From Marasmius tenuissimus (taxonomy: Eukaryota > Basidiomycota > Agaricomycetes > Agaricales > Marasmiaceae): a stretch of DNA of 64,000 nt. The position numbers were made by a program, and so were the translations under genes. Shown here piece after piece: positions 34,243-46,761 of the stretch (position 1 is its first letter; every line of letters starts with the position of its first letter). Below the pieces are notes generated by a model that did not search any database, was not told the DNA's origin, and saw nothing but the letters and a program-made list of their open reading frames with translations. The stretch lies in the NCBI GenBank assembly GCA_029532415.1, contig JAQOTA010000048.1, positions 422,001 through 486,000 on the forward strand. The letters are read 5' to 3'.

Positions 34243-35781
34243 ATGGACATCTCAGCCATCACTGCTGCGCTTGAGCACCAGAAGACAGTCATAGTGAGTC
34301 CAGGCCCAACAAATATTATTGCCAGCCACTAACTGTGAATCAGTATATGGACGGTTAGTCTCCCCCTCGGCTGGTTGGGTCTGTAGCTTGATTTCATGGC
34401 CCCCAGTTGTCAGCTCAGTCTTACTCGTATATGATGTTACTCTCAACTTCGACTCGGAGATACGACATATTTGGAGGAAACGGTGGTCCATCATCACGGT
34501 TCTTTACTTGCTGCAACGATACCTTCCCTTCCTTGATACCATAGGTGTGAGATTCCAGCGTACGTCTGATGGTCGCCATTTTCTCATTGCGTCGTCCTCA
34601 TCGTCCCTTTTTCCCAGACCACTTTGCGGAAAATCTGAGTCCGCGATATTGCGACATAACTAACCGTATCAGCGGATGTAGGTCCATCAACACTACCAGT
34701 GTATTCAAAGCTCACGCGAGCACCTCGTACCATACTCCCAGGGTGCTTTGTCAACGGTATTGCCCTCTCTGAAGGTAAGTAGTAACCAGATATTGTCCAC
34801 ACCTTTCAGGATACATAGTTTACCATGCTGGGCTTAGTGCTACTCACGATTCGTATCTGGGCCGTTTGGAAGAGACGCACTCGAGTAGGAGTCGGACTCC
34901 TCGTTTTCTATCTGGGGATATGGACACTATGTTTTGTGTTCTTTTATCAATTCCTCAGTGCAACCCAGTGTAAGTCTCTCCTCAAACTTTGCGCTCGAAG
35001 GATTATCGGCTGACTCCAAAAAAGACACTAGACTACCCTTCCCCCATTTTCGGGGGTGTTTTGCTTCTGGCGGAAGCCGCGCTGTCTACTTGTGTTGGGT
35101 GTTGATGATGATCTACGACACTGGTAAGCCCATGACTCGGCGGATGAAACTGTCGATACTCAATGGTAGCGGCAGCAATGCTAATAATGATCCTGATTCC
35201 TGGGGTCTCCGCCTGTCAGTCACCGGTCTACTCTACTTCGGTAACTCTACGACTGATTCTTTTTCTAGTTCGGATTGGTGGGACATCTAGACTCATGAAA
35301 GCAGTTTATGAAGATGGTGAGTTACTCCGGCTGCCGAGAATGATTTCGGCATCTAAACCGTTGCTCTCGACAGGTGTTCTATACTATGGCTTGATCTTCT
35401 GTGAGTATCCTCAAAGAATTAATAAGGAGATAAGCTGACAAGTTCTCGCATTCAGTCCTATCGCTGGTCAATGTGTTTGTGATTCTTACCCTTCCTGTGA
35501 GTCCAAACCTGACTTGAGCCTATGTGGGCTACGGCAATTTCCGCTGACCTTAATCGGCCAGCTCGACATGGTTCCCCTCTTTGCTGCGTGCGTGCCGGAT
35601 ATTACTAGTTAGCGCTTGACATTGATGCCCAAATACCTACAGTTTTGAGCGCGCAACGCACTCAATTCTCAGCAGCCGTGCAATCCTTCATATACGGCGG
35701 GTGGCGTTACAACCCAACGTGGATTCCCTCCACCCTGACGAAGTCGACGTGTCGAGCCGGTCCTTTTTTACTGTTGATTGA
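34243..35781 (+). CDS. DUF6533-type seven-helix membrane protein (C2)
   Basis: Same 13-exon plan as C1, about 290 residues. The start is MDISAITAALEHQKTVI. The DUF6533 core is SSVLLVYDVTLNFDSEIRHI, WRKRWSIITVLYLLQRYLPF. Later parts include VLLTIRIWAVWKRR, RGCFASGGSRAVYLCWVLMM and a C-terminal exon ending SRSFFTVD at TGA 35779-35781. Upstream and exon sequences are very close to C1, while the 453-bp MITE between H1 and C1 is absent here. The interval from the hydrophobin stop to the C start codon is about 600 bp. Confidence 0.83.
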
Positions 35782-38700
35782 AACTGGACATCAACTTTCA
35801 AGGCATATTGGTGGCGGACAACATTAGTACTGGCAACGACGAAATTTTGTGGCTCCGTCATAACATTTACCTACCACGTTCCGGATTGTATCAAATATAC
35901 GCTCCTGCCATAGTACCTAGCCCCTTCAAATTTGCCGTGTGATTATGATGCGCGCCAGCTCCGAGTTGTCGAGACCATTTAGTGATAGGAATTCACGCAG
36001 AAAGAGGGACTTGTATTGACTTTGAGGTAGGATTGGGTTGTGGTGATCGTTGCGCCGTATAGTTCAGCTACTGGGGGTTTCACGAACAATTTTCACCCGG
36101 ACTGTACGAGATGCTAGGGCTCATTTGAACGAGTCTACTACCACGCGGTGGAAAAGTGGTCAGTACAAATGAACCCAGATGTTCATTGCGTTGGTTTATA
36201 CGACCGCCAAAATTGATTCTCAGAATATGATCATCAAACTCTCCTAAAATACTGGCCATCTTCGTTGATAAGTGAGTAAAAGAGATGATACTATTCTGAT
36301 CCGACGTACGCGACTGCGCGTCAACAAGTTGTTAGGAGGACTACATTTGGGGTTCTGTAGAGGAGAGTCGGCGTCAAGGGTACATATCTCGAGAAAGTAT
36401 TCAATCTTCAGTTTTTTCTCGACTACTCGCTCTATATCACGACATACGTACCTACAACATCATAATTGACCGACGCATTCGCCACCAGCATGTATATTGC
36501 TTCAGGTCTTCACCGAACCCAGCCAAAACGGAGGCATAGTTCGATGGGTATTATTCGATTAGATAAGGTACGGCGATTGACAGGAGATGTCAATGTCATT
36601 ACGGTACAATTACGGTAAGTACAGATCAAGAAGTGCGGGGAACGGGAGGGGAGGACGGGGAGGGAAAGGGAAAGGGAAAGGAGATCGTCAGTGACATCGA
36701 AAAATATAAAGATAAGATGAAAAACAAACATACCTTTGGCCGCTGGCAAAGGGCTTGGGGTCTGGCAGTAGCAATCGGCCTCAGAGTCGAGGGGATGGGT
36801 GTTGTTGGTGGGCGTTGGAGTTGGGTGATGGGTGTAGTGGGAGATAAGGGAGGAATGAAAATTGGTTGCCCGCGACCAACGTGGTTTTTATGCGTTGGTA
36901 TCAGTGGGAAAAATGCCTGGGAAAGCGGGACTAGCCAATCGGCGACCTCGGCGAACGACGCAAAACGCCGTTACGCCACCAAGGTCCCCGCTTTTCCTTG
37001 TCCGGGTCCCTAGCAAATTATTACAGCAACGTCTGGAGCTCGCTGCTCACTGGTGCAGTTACTCCCTTTTTCCTCCCGTAGTAATTGGCGTACGGCCGAG
37101 CATTCTTGAGTATACCTTGATCAGTTCTGTGTATGAAGTGTGCGCGCCGCCAAAGGAACGGTGGTATTGCGAACCTGAAAGACAAGCGAGTCAAGCTGAG
37201 GGAATTTATACGTAAATTGATCGAAATCGGACAGCGACCATGTTCTTCCAAAAAGCTGCTCCTCGGAATTAGTATTACAGTCCTCCGCCTTCTAATTACT
37301 TCAGAGGGCACAACAACTGTCAGTGCAAAAGCCTTGGATTTATCGGACATTTCAGTGTCGTGGCCTCGATGGCGGCTCAATTATCATTATTAGGAAGATT
37401 ATACATGATAAGATAATCGCGACTGTGAGAGATGGGCTGCTGCCTCTCTTCTTTGTCTCAGCCTTCTGGGCACTTGGGCCCAGTTCCTGTGTATTCTAGA
37501 TACAGTGTAAATATGGTTATGACTCCCACTGTCACTGAGAAGAATATATCAACTGTTGAGAGGGGACATGGGACTGGAGATAAGAGTAGGACGGAACTTG
37601 GGACCCAGTGGAACTTAATATAGCTACACACGCGACTTGGACATGTTCTACTACCCGTGTATCACAGTTTATATAGCCCAGAAAAGGATTTCGGAACACT
37701 ATCGTCTGAATGCGTCGCTCTCAATCCATGGCTGCAGCTGTCAGACTACCGTTATATTAGCAGAGTAGCAAACAAGATATACAGGGCTTCCGTGGATTGT
37801 CTTGTTCTTTTGCACCAAAACATGCTGAACTTGTGTCGAGTCTTGAGTAGACGCCAATACAGAGCCCTACTCGTCTCTTTGAGAACACACACTTTGAGCG
37901 ATATAACCGGCCCCGGGGGGCAGTGGGCCATTAGTGATTAATAATTGTTCACTAGGGTAGGCTTCGCCCACTGCTCATACTTGTGTCCAGCTCGGAAAAA
38001 AGTTTCCTTAACCACATAAGTAGGAATATTACATATGCGTTGCTCATTCCTCTGACGGCAATCTTAACCTATGCCCTATGTCCATAACTCATAATCATCA
38101 AACCACAGTGTCTACAAAAGCGAGTTTTTGGCTACTTGATACGTAAATACTAATGTTGCAGTAACAATCACTACTCGGTGGATAACAGCTTTATTCGAGT
38201 TGCTTATTGCGACTGCCAGTTCAGCAAGATACCTACTCACTCCTTAAAGCATATGGATCCTGCATGCGCGCCGGGAAGTCTAAACTCACCGCCCACAACA
38301 TGTAATACAGGACCGTGGCACCCCTCCTGAACGAATTCATCCAGAGGTTTTGCGGCCAAAAAGACTCCAGAGACGTTGGCTTCAAATGTGAAATTGCGGA
38401 CACTTTGGCTAAGATTTACCCGTACATTTAGTTTGAGCCTATGTGCGGAACATCAAGAACTATGTAGTCCAAGTACTTGTTGAGGCCCGCCAGAGAACGG
38501 GCGGCGCCGTTTTGTAATCCGCATGTTGTTCGGATGGAAGTTCCGGATGGATTCCGATATGTCGGGGATGCCGTGGGATCGCCAGAACCGGTAGGTTCTG
38601 ACAGCGAAGCTTCAGCGAAGCTAATCGAATAATACCAATCGAATGATCCCTCGCCAAAACGCCCCTAGAGACTGGCGCTTCCGAGATATTCAATATCCCA

Positions 38701-38982
38701 ACTTCGAGCGCCCACCATGGTCACGCCAACATTCACACAACTGTCCGCCCTAACAGCATTCAGCGGGGCCAGCTTCCAGAGGGTGTAAGGCCTGAGCTCA
38801 AAATCCTCCAGTCGGAAGTAAAGCCAAAACTCGATTCATATTCTCCAAGACGATTGTTATCTACACAGAACGGTGCGTAACCACCGCAAATAGTGTCGCT
38901 ATCTATAAGCTGACTGGAGGGGGAACAGCTGATAGCGTGCAGGATACAAGTACCTGAGTATACGACAGGAAACAGGCGAAGA
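35782..38982. other. Long spacer between C2 and A4, mostly not shared with other blocks
   Basis: The first 600 bases follow the usual C flank. A purine-rich tract with GGGAAA repeats lies at about 36,640-36,685. The part 36.5-38.7 kb has no counterpart elsewhere in the window, so it is probably an insertion, but I could not find its ends. A minus-strand stretch at about 38,270-38,420 reads FEANVSGVFLAAKPLDEFVQ, weakly like a short-chain dehydrogenase. The type A leader begins at about 38,690. No gene is called. Confidence 0.4.
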
Positions 38983-39580
38983 ATGGCAGTAATTATAACG
39001 GAATCATCCGTTTCGGCGATAACAGACGGGGTACTGGCAGCAGACAGCAGCAAAGGAGGGGTATTGACCCAACTCTTCATCATGGGTGCCATTCTCCTCA
39101 TCACGGTAGTCGGAGCCAAGAAATGGTGGTACCCATACACGATAGACGACTTGGAACGCCAAATCAACTGTGTCGAGGACGTTATTGAACAGAATACGGT
39201 TCTTGGAAGGGATTTGTTGGGGGATTTGGGATGGAGATTTCGAGAACAGTTGGCAGGGTGGGTTGACGACTTGGGATTTTTTGTTGCGGTTTTCTTGACA
39301 GTTTTCGTGCAGGGAATACCAGAGAATGATCGAAATCCGCGAATGGGCGATTGTCGAACCGCAGAGATGGAACTTGCTCGGTTGGGTGAGGTTTCGTTGG
39401 CAGGAGATGAGGAAGGTGAAGAGGTGTTATTGCTCGGTGATGGACTTGAAAAAGGAGGTTGTGGTATGTGCTTGAGCTCTTGAAATCCTAGAAAATCATC
39501 AGCTAACAGCGTATGGCAATCGTTATTTTCAGATGGAAGTAAATCGACGCAACCATGACTTCCTGCAATTCCCGGTCTAA
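38983..39580 (+). CDS. KWFFPY family type A small membrane protein (A4)
   Basis: Exons are 38983-39257, 39313-39463 and 39533-39580, giving 157 residues. The start is MAVIITESSVSAITDGVLAA, the membrane segment LFIMGAILLITVVGA, then KKWWYPYTIDDLERQINC, so the motif is KKWWYPY here. Exon 2 contains IREWAIVEPQRWNLLGW and FRWQEMRKVKRCYCSVMDL. Exon 3 is MEVNRRNHDFLQFPV. The first donor is GTGGGT rather than GTACGT; the reading frame continues through the intron for a while, so an unspliced form is conceivable, but paralogs support splicing. Confidence 0.8.
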
Positions 39581-41948
39581 CGTCGTAGAGCGGTTTCTCT
39601 TCTACCGCCACAGATGACCACCAGCGCCGTTCACGACCAATCCGCCCTGATTTGCACAACCCTCATTTCCTTGTGGCCTGTTTCTATTTTGCTAGCGTTG
39701 TATTGTTTCAGATTTGCACACCATCAAAAGATCGTCTCTTCTTCGCCTGTTAACGAAGACACGTACTTGGAGTGATGAGCTATTGGGAATGCTGCAAGCC
39801 ATCACTCGATCTGGTTTGGGATGGCGATGAGCCAACGCAAACACAGAAGTCCAAGGACAGCTGCCGCACCTCATCAATGCTCATCTACGAGCTCCTTGTT
39901 CACCCTCGAGCCATCCCAGATGGGAGACCATATTCGACAGCTGTGCACCATACCCGTTCCATCGTCGCCAAGTTGTGATTCGGTGGGCTGCAGCGTTGTG
40001 GTTTTGCGGACCGCGAAAGGTATCCAGCATGCTTGCCTATTAAAGGAGAACAGCGTATAGTCAGTAATGGCTTGCGAGATCAGAAACGACGATGAGGAAA
40101 CGCACCCAAGACCCATATAAGATTGATACCACAATTCCGCAAGAACCCAAGGATGGCTGGCCTCTTGGAGGTTTCATCAGGTTACAAAGTCAACGATACA
40201 AATAGTGAAGACGATACCGACTTACTGGTCAATGGGAACAGTGCCGTCGTACATCGTGTCGTCCTATGAACCGCCCTGTCCTCGAGATTCTACAACACTC
40301 TGCGGGCGCGGAAGTTCTGAAGCTTGGAAGTGCGAGGAGTGAAAGGTAGCCGTATCACAGGTGGGGTTGCCCCGACAGAGAGATGAGAGAGAGAGAGAGA
40401 GAGAGAGGCAAATTGTCGAAATAACAGGCCAACGTGGGGGAGGAAGAGGAGAATGGACAGGTAAGGAAGCGAATGCACCAATCAGCGTTGGGTGTACGAG
40501 GTGTCCGGGGTCTACCTTGTCGTGCAACCACTCCGCTAGTCAGATTAATTACCGACATCGTGCGCATACCATTAGAAGCAACCCGGTCTTTTCAAGCGCC
40601 AACCAGAATCCACCGTAAGTAACCGGTCCCACGGAGTTTTCCGAACGCCGACTCCCAAAATGGGCATGATCTCGCAGATATTGAATACCGGTAACATTCG
40701 GTGACGCCGTGGTTTTCTCCGTTCAAGTTGAAGTGGCCCAATATCGACTACGTCCAAATGGGACGGGACCCCAAATACCTCTTTTTCACCTCACCTCTGA
40801 CTTGAGTTTTCATATCGAGTCACCACGTACAATATTCAAGCGGAAGTAATCGTCGTCGCTCCTTCGTCAGCCAGTCGCGTTGAAAGATATCGTTTCCCGC
40901 CTGCATATTACCAGACTTGTACTCACTGGCCGGGGTATCTGGGGTACGGCTTGTCATGCCTTTCGATCTCCTTAAATGGACACGTCATCTAGGTTGAATA
41001 CCGTACTCGTGCTTCCGGTCTTCAAAGCCCAATTATAATCGACAAATCCGCGTCAAGTAACCGGTACGGGACCAGTCACTGAAAGAAGAATCGGCAGTCG
41101 GTTTCAGGCCGATGCCCAATCAGGTCCAATTTGAGACTCGGATTTCGCCGACATTATGAAATATTAGACTCCGGTTTGTGTGTGCATCGGACCGTCCTTA
41201 AAATAGGATTCGACTCGTCTACAATGATGGGATGGGACCCCAGAGACCCCTCCTTCATTTCTCTTACTGGACCCACTCTCGTTTGGATTCTCCAGCTGTG
41301 AAGCACCCTCAAAAGCAACCCTCTCTCGACCCTTTACCAGTCAGCTAGCAGGCGATTGTCCGTAATCTCAATAATCGCCGAATTATGATCTCAACATTCA
41401 AGGTATGTCTTCACTTTCTCTTTCTCTTTCCTCCGCTGACTCTTCTCCGCAAGCTCATCCTCCTTGAATTTCTCAAATAGGTCAAGAAGAGGCTAAAGAT
41501 TCTACTAGTGAAGGCATTTTTAAATGCAGTAACAGTTGCGTTGACATTCACATTGCCAACGGTGCGATCGTCTTTTTCTCTTCTCCCTCGACTATGTAGA
41601 CTTACTATGCTTGACGGCCATCCAGGATTGCTACACCGGAGCCTGGCGTAGCTGTAGGACATTCAGCGAAAGGTCGACCGACATCACAGCTATCATGCTG
41701 GATTTGATCTGGTTCCTCCTTCGGGGTCTCCTCGTTCCCTCTTCTCTGGTCGTTGGACACAGCAATCAAGATAGATAAATTCAAATCAACACACGAGCAA
41801 GCAATATGGGAGCCTAGACAGCAAGGGAAAACAGAGCATTCGATGTGGGATAGCGATTGGAAAGCAGGTGGTAGCGGTGATGGACAGTGGTAATAGCAGT
41901 CGACGACGATGGCCGTGGGGGGCCCGAGTGACGGTGAGCTGGATAGCG
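39581..41948. other. Decayed D and E segments, block 4, with a (GA)n microsatellite
   Basis: On the minus strand a clean first exon for a D gene may be present at 40254-40226 (MYDGTVPIDQ before GTAAGT). The continuation is unclear. A (GA)11 tract lies at 40385-40407. Motifs reading GGTGTCCGGGGTC (about 40,499) and GGGACCCCAAATACC (about 40,769), then GGGACCCCAGAGACCCC (about 41,234), mark the presumed divergent promoters; there are three here instead of two. No intact gene. Confidence 0.35.
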
Positions 41949-42630
41949 TTACACGCTCGTAGATGAGGACGCTACCCTTGCACGTACGGTACGTTCTCTC
42001 TCGTCGATCTCGAGCTGTAGAAAATTCTTTTCTCAAAATATTTGCCATTAGGCCCGGACAAGTCCACGCACCATCAATTCGTACTTCAACTGCGATAGCA
42101 ACGCATGACAAGCCCTCACGCGCTTCATCTGGCGCCATTGGAAGATTCCCCAAGCCAGAATCTTTGTCCTATCGGGCTCGGCGATACCCCTTATCTTCAA
42201 CTGGCGCACCTCCTCGTTACATCTATGTTGGAGTCCAAGTGGACCATATGGGTCATTGGAATGATCGTTTTCGAGCGTACGAAGAGGTTTTGCAGAGATT
42301 TGAGAGGCAGAAATCAGTAATTCTGGATCCAAAGTACGTCCCACCTCTCACTCACCTCTGGAGCCTATACCTAAATGTTTTCGCAGAACCTCCCAGCAAA
42401 TTTCGCCCAAGAGTCACATTAACCTTGATCGAATTGTCAATGCTCTTCACCAAGCCCTCCAAGTCCTCGACAGCATAAGGGAAGAACCATCTCTTGGCCG
42501 CTACCGCACCAAGAACGACTAGCATCCCGATGACGACCAATTTGGCCAAGAGACCACTACTGGGGCTGCTCGACGTTGTAACTTCCTCAGCCGCCTCCAA
42601 AACGGACGATTCGACAGATAACGCTGGCAT
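41949..42630 (-). CDS. KWFFPY family type B small membrane protein (B4)
   Basis: Exons on the minus strand are 42630-42356, 42222-42072 and 42014-41949, giving 163 residues. The start is MPALSVESSVLEAAEEVTTS, the membrane segment LLAKLVVIGMLVVLGAVAA, then KRWFFPYAVEDLEGLVKSID; Arg replaces the second Lys. Exon 2 reads CNEEVRQLKIRGIAEPDRTK and GIFQWRQMKRVRACHALL. Exon 3 is LEIDERERTVRARVASSSTS plus Val. All splice sites are canonical. Function unknown. Confidence 0.8.
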
Positions 42631-44687
42631 TCCCCGGGGGATATGGTTCAAGCTAGATTGCAAGGTGCTGGGCTGCAATATCAAAATGTGTCTGGGAACG
42701 TCAGTTATGGGTGCTCGGTCTTCCTAACTGGATTTCTTACCGAATTGGATATCTGGAGGTTGATATCGAGTGTTTGAAGGTGTCCAGGTCGGCGTGAGCA
42801 AGGTTTTTACTGTCGAGCTCGACGAGCTTTCGAGGATGTACAGTTTCCCTGTTTTGTCATGTGCCCTTGGCATTGACGCCGTGTACGTAGACGCTGGCGA
42901 AATAATAGATTATATTCTATCTTTCATTCTCCTGCCCTTTCACGTTGTGTACGTATTGTGTGCTCTCCCCCCGACATTGGTGTCGGTGTATGCATTCGAA
43001 AACTCCTGATAAGTTAGAGAGGGGCCGCTGGTGTCACACCTCGTCACAGGCTCCTCGTTCCGACCACCATGTTCAATACCGACAACGACTGGTTTGGAAG
43101 GCTAACCACACCCAGCACCAGGCTTCGAAATACCAAAACCTCGTATTTGTTCGCATCATCATTCACTTCTGGGCCACTTCCAAGTTTCAATCCGTTCTCT
43201 TTTTTTCTCTGGATCCGCCTGATGACGCCGATGTTTTGGAAAATTCCGGAGGTTTTTTTCTTTGCAGCTTCATGCGTAGCCGACGTACTCGATGTTGGGC
43301 TGTAATGGCAACGTCTCGGAAGGCCCTTCCCTCTTGTTCGTTAAAAACCTCTCGTGCGTGGACGGAACACGCTCACGTTGGACAATTTTCCAGTTCTCTT
43401 CAGTGCACACGTCGATCTTATCCTCGTATGCAATCCCAGAGCTCTTCAAACCCAAAAATTCCTCTTGCAATATCCAGGCCAGGCCGTCCGTACGAATCGA
43501 ACCGGATATTACATTCAAGGTCTTGAACAGGACGCGATCGAGCTGGATAAACGTCTCGGCCGGGATACAGGTAGCTCGATGCGATTATCATGGTAATCCT
43601 TGGGGCGAAACATCGCAAGGGGATGTCTCTGGAAGAATACCTTACGGTTGGGGCTGCCTCGTTATCGCAGCGCGGCGACCTTTGTCTCAAAGATACCATG
43701 GACCGAACATCACCTCGACATCCTTTCATTCCCGACTCGGCGAACCATGCTGCACCTACCGTTCATGTGCTACCTCAAACTCAGGTCGGGGCCCGGGACG
43801 CATCATTGACAGCACCAACTACGACTCCCAACTCCCAAGTGGCCGCGATAGTCGTTTCGAATTATGGGCAAACTCTCGTTACTCACGGTAAACAAGACCC
43901 TCTTGAGTTCTCTTTTTACATTTATCTGGCATTTAACACGTCCTTTGGTAGAACGGAAGGTGTAGGTCTGCTAATTCCGATATTGCTAAAACTACCGAAC
44001 ATGGAAATGAGGTATTCGTACCGGTACTACGGCGGAACCCTCGTAAAATCTGGTATTACTTCTGGGTTAACGTCAACACGACCCCTTCGCAATGAGACTC
44101 GCTCTCTATTGGAAAGGATAGCACGCGTCTGCTGATTCCGATGTTACTGACACTGACACTCCTAATGAGGTATTCATATTCATACCCCACCCAACCTAAA
44201 GAGACTTTGGGGTTGTGTCCGTGGCTTTCGAAATTCGCGGACTGTCATAATGATACAACCCTTCAGGTACGTTTCATCTTTGGTGTTATGACTCTATGAA
44301 GCCTGAAGTTGGATTGACAAATCGTCACAGGCACCTCCCACCTCGCGCTGAAATCAACTTGAGCAATCTCGAGGCTGTTCTGGGCTCCGTCATGCGAATT
44401 CTTGGAATGTCGTAAGTAGCATCATGAGCCTTCCACGAGTAGTAAAATGAAGCACTCGCCATGCTCAGAAGCTCATCTTAGGGGTGCTCTGAGCGTCAAG
44501 GGACCACATCCAGACCTCCCAAATCTCGCCCACTCAGCGATCGGAACGAGATTTGCGTCGTCATTGTTTGGGTGCTGTTAAACTCTGGGAACATTCCTCC
44601 TGTCCATCATGCCAATCCTCAACAACTCATTAAACTCTGGCTATGTGCTCGCACTGTCATACGCGCTTTCTCAGGTACCCGCACGTA
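42631..44687. other. Decayed G segment and H5 upstream region, block 4
   Basis: CCACCATGTTC occurs at about 43,065, here followed by MFNTDNDWFGRL without an early stop. A frame from 43292 to 43891 (199 codons, starting at TTG) is the longest of the G copies; it contains YHGPNITSTSFHSRL, which recurs as YYGPNITSASRHSRL at 49.1 kb. Reading frames of the shared pieces still disagree between copies, so I do not call a gene. This copy is the best starting point for anyone testing whether G is real. Confidence 0.35.
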
Positions 44688-44792
44688 CTTTTGACTTGAC
44701 AAGAGCCCCACTTTAATTCGTCACGACTCACGAGGGACCAGATGATCATTTCTAGAAACCCCAGAGTGCACGTTCGCGAAATCCTATAAAAG
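44688..44792 (+). promoter_or_regulatory. Hydrophobin H5 promoter: palindrome-like element and TATA box
   Basis: CTTTTGACTTGACAAGAG at 44688-44705 (one mismatch to the H2 palindrome) and TATAAAAG at 44785-44792, 82 bp before the ATG. Confidence 0.65.
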
Positions 44793-44866
44793 CCCGGTCG
44801 AAACACCTCTCATTCTTCACTCGAACACTCCTGCAGTCGTCTGTTCAAGCACCCTTCTCAATCAGC

Positions 44867-45347
44867 ATGCTCTTCAACAAGTTCTTTGCTCTCTCCACTC
44901 TCACTACCCTTGCGGTCGCCACACCTCTCGTCTCCCGCACTGGCGGTGGCGGAGGTGGTGGGGGAAGCTCTGGCGGAAACTGCAACACTGGACCTATTCA
45001 GTGCTGCAACAGCGTTACGACCGCTAAGGATCCCGTTGCGGCCCTCCTCATTGGCTTGCTCGGCATTCTCATCCAGGACGTCAACGTTGGCGTTGGCCTT
45101 ACGTGCAGCCCGATCACTGTTATCGGCGGTGGCAATGGTGGATGGTGAGTCCATAATATTTCTCTGTTGCCGCGATGTCGGAGCTTATGCTGATTTGTGC
45201 TTCATAGCTCCGCAAACCCTGTGTGCTGCTCGGACAATAGCCACGGTAAATTTGCTCGACACGTTTCGCGGTGATTTTATGGCTTTAGCTTACTGTTCTC
45301 TTCTAGGTGGTCTCATCTCTATTGGATGCGTTCCCGTCAGCCTGTGA
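44867..45347 (+). CDS. Class I hydrophobin (H5)
   Basis: Exons are 44867-45144, 45208-45245 and 45307-45347, giving 118 residues. Signal peptide [20 protein letters not shown], eight-Gly run followed by SSGG instead of STGG, and all eight cysteines: [15 protein letters not shown], the splice-junction Cys5, PVCC, GCVPVSL. The first donor is GTGAGT. It has a canonical TATA box and is followed by DUF6533 gene C3, though the interval is enlarged by a 617-bp insertion. Confidence 0.95.
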
Positions 45348-45678
45348 ATGGTCGATAATCTGATGAACTATGAGGAATGATACAATGTAAACATAGTGTA
45401 GTGACTGGATGAATCATCGTTTGTGTTGTACCCTTGTATTCAAAAGACGCTTGTTGTTGGTATCGAATATGGAACTCCTAGAGGCGACGGAAGCTCAGGC
45501 TACGCATGTCGTCCCGCGTCTACATTGCGCTTTTACTAAGCAGCAACGGCTCGGGCCCTTGATGAATTTTATAGCACGTCGCATTGCCTCAATCCTAAGG
45601 TATGTAATCTACAGCTTCTATCTGTCTTGAGGCGGAGATCTGAGAGAACGTGGGGTCCCGCAGATGGCGAGATTTCTA

Positions 45679-46295
45679 CAGCCTTAAATTTTTTTTACTG
45701 GCTCCTTTAAAATTTTGGATATTTCGGTTCTCCGCGACAATGGAGTCAATTCAAGATCAGAAGTGAGAGACCACCTCGTGCACGATATATTCTATGAAAC
45801 TAACCCCATACGCACTATCAGAACGGGACTGCCATCAGGATGCAGCAATCAGTGCGAAAAGGTGTTTTTACGCGACTCGCAATGCTTTGCATATGTGCTG
45901 ATTAGCCAAATCGGGTAGGCAGATTAGCTATAATAGGAAAGAGATAAGATAATTCTGGCCCTTGGTGAACCTCGCTCTTTCTGCTCCCCCATGTTGTACG
46001 GAACCTCAGGAAGTACTAGAGAGGGCTTGGTATACTAATTCCTGGTTGCTGTATGTTTTTTGGAGGGGCTCTCTATGCCTTCAAGGTGCGCAAGACCTAT
46101 CTTCCACGCATTCTGTCCGTTGTACATGGTATTACTAGCTGTGGGAAACCTGTAAAGATGTGGCAAAATTCTCTGAGGATAGATGAAACATAATATTAAT
46201 TATGGTGAGTGATTGGAGACTAAAATGTTGTGTCCCGACCAGTGCAGAGGTCGCTGTATAAAAGAGGCGTGGCATAGAGGAGCCGGTAATGACTG
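45679..46295. mobile_element. Tc1/mariner-like insertion, 617 bp, TA target duplication
   Basis: The ends read TA-CAGCCTTAAAT... and ...CGGTAATGACTG-TA. Left end CAGCCTTAAA...ACTGGCTCC and the reverse complement of the right end CAGTCATTACCGGCTCC form imperfect inverted repeats. Blocks 1 and 3 show the empty site (GGCGAGATTGATGATTTA and GGCGAAATTTATGATTTATC). No transposase is recognised inside, so it would be non-autonomous or decayed. Confidence 0.6.
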
Positions 46296-46761
46296 TAATT
46301 TATCATGGAGCTCAGAATATGCTACCGTGAGTCGCCATCGTAGGTTGTTTGATAATAATGATAACCACGACGAGCCTCCTCGCCGAGTCTCTCCCGATCT
46401 CTTCTTTTGGCTAGCCACTGTGTAGCAGCTGTTCTTCGTTCAAATTCCGTTTCTGTTTCTTTTTTTTCTTTTTTCGATATTTCTATTCATACACTCCCCT
46501 CCGACTTGCATCTCCGCCGAGCCTTGGGTATTTGAGGGCCAAAATCTCGTTGCTACTGGCTCGTTGAGACGGTATCAGTGTGAATGGCTACTAAGGGTAC
46601 GTGGATCAATTGATGTTGAACCTTGCTGCGATCTTGATCATCTTTCGGCCATCTTACGCGCACCGCCAAATCCGACACTCTAGAAAGTTTAAGTAACGCC
46701 GTTATTTGTGTCGTTCAAAGCTTTCTCCTGCAGCAGTATCACCCTAACACTTTCAAGTCTA

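Noticed and set aside
36640..36690. Purine-rich GGGAAA repeats as a possible telomere-like or regulatory tract
   Set aside because: Only about three units with irregular flanks; ordinary low-complexity sequence is a sufficient explanation.
38270..38420. Short minus-strand stretch resembling a short-chain dehydrogenase (FEANVSGVFLAAKPLDEFVQ)
   Set aside because: Only about 60 codons, no cofactor motif or catalytic Tyr-x3-Lys seen, and no flanking exons found.
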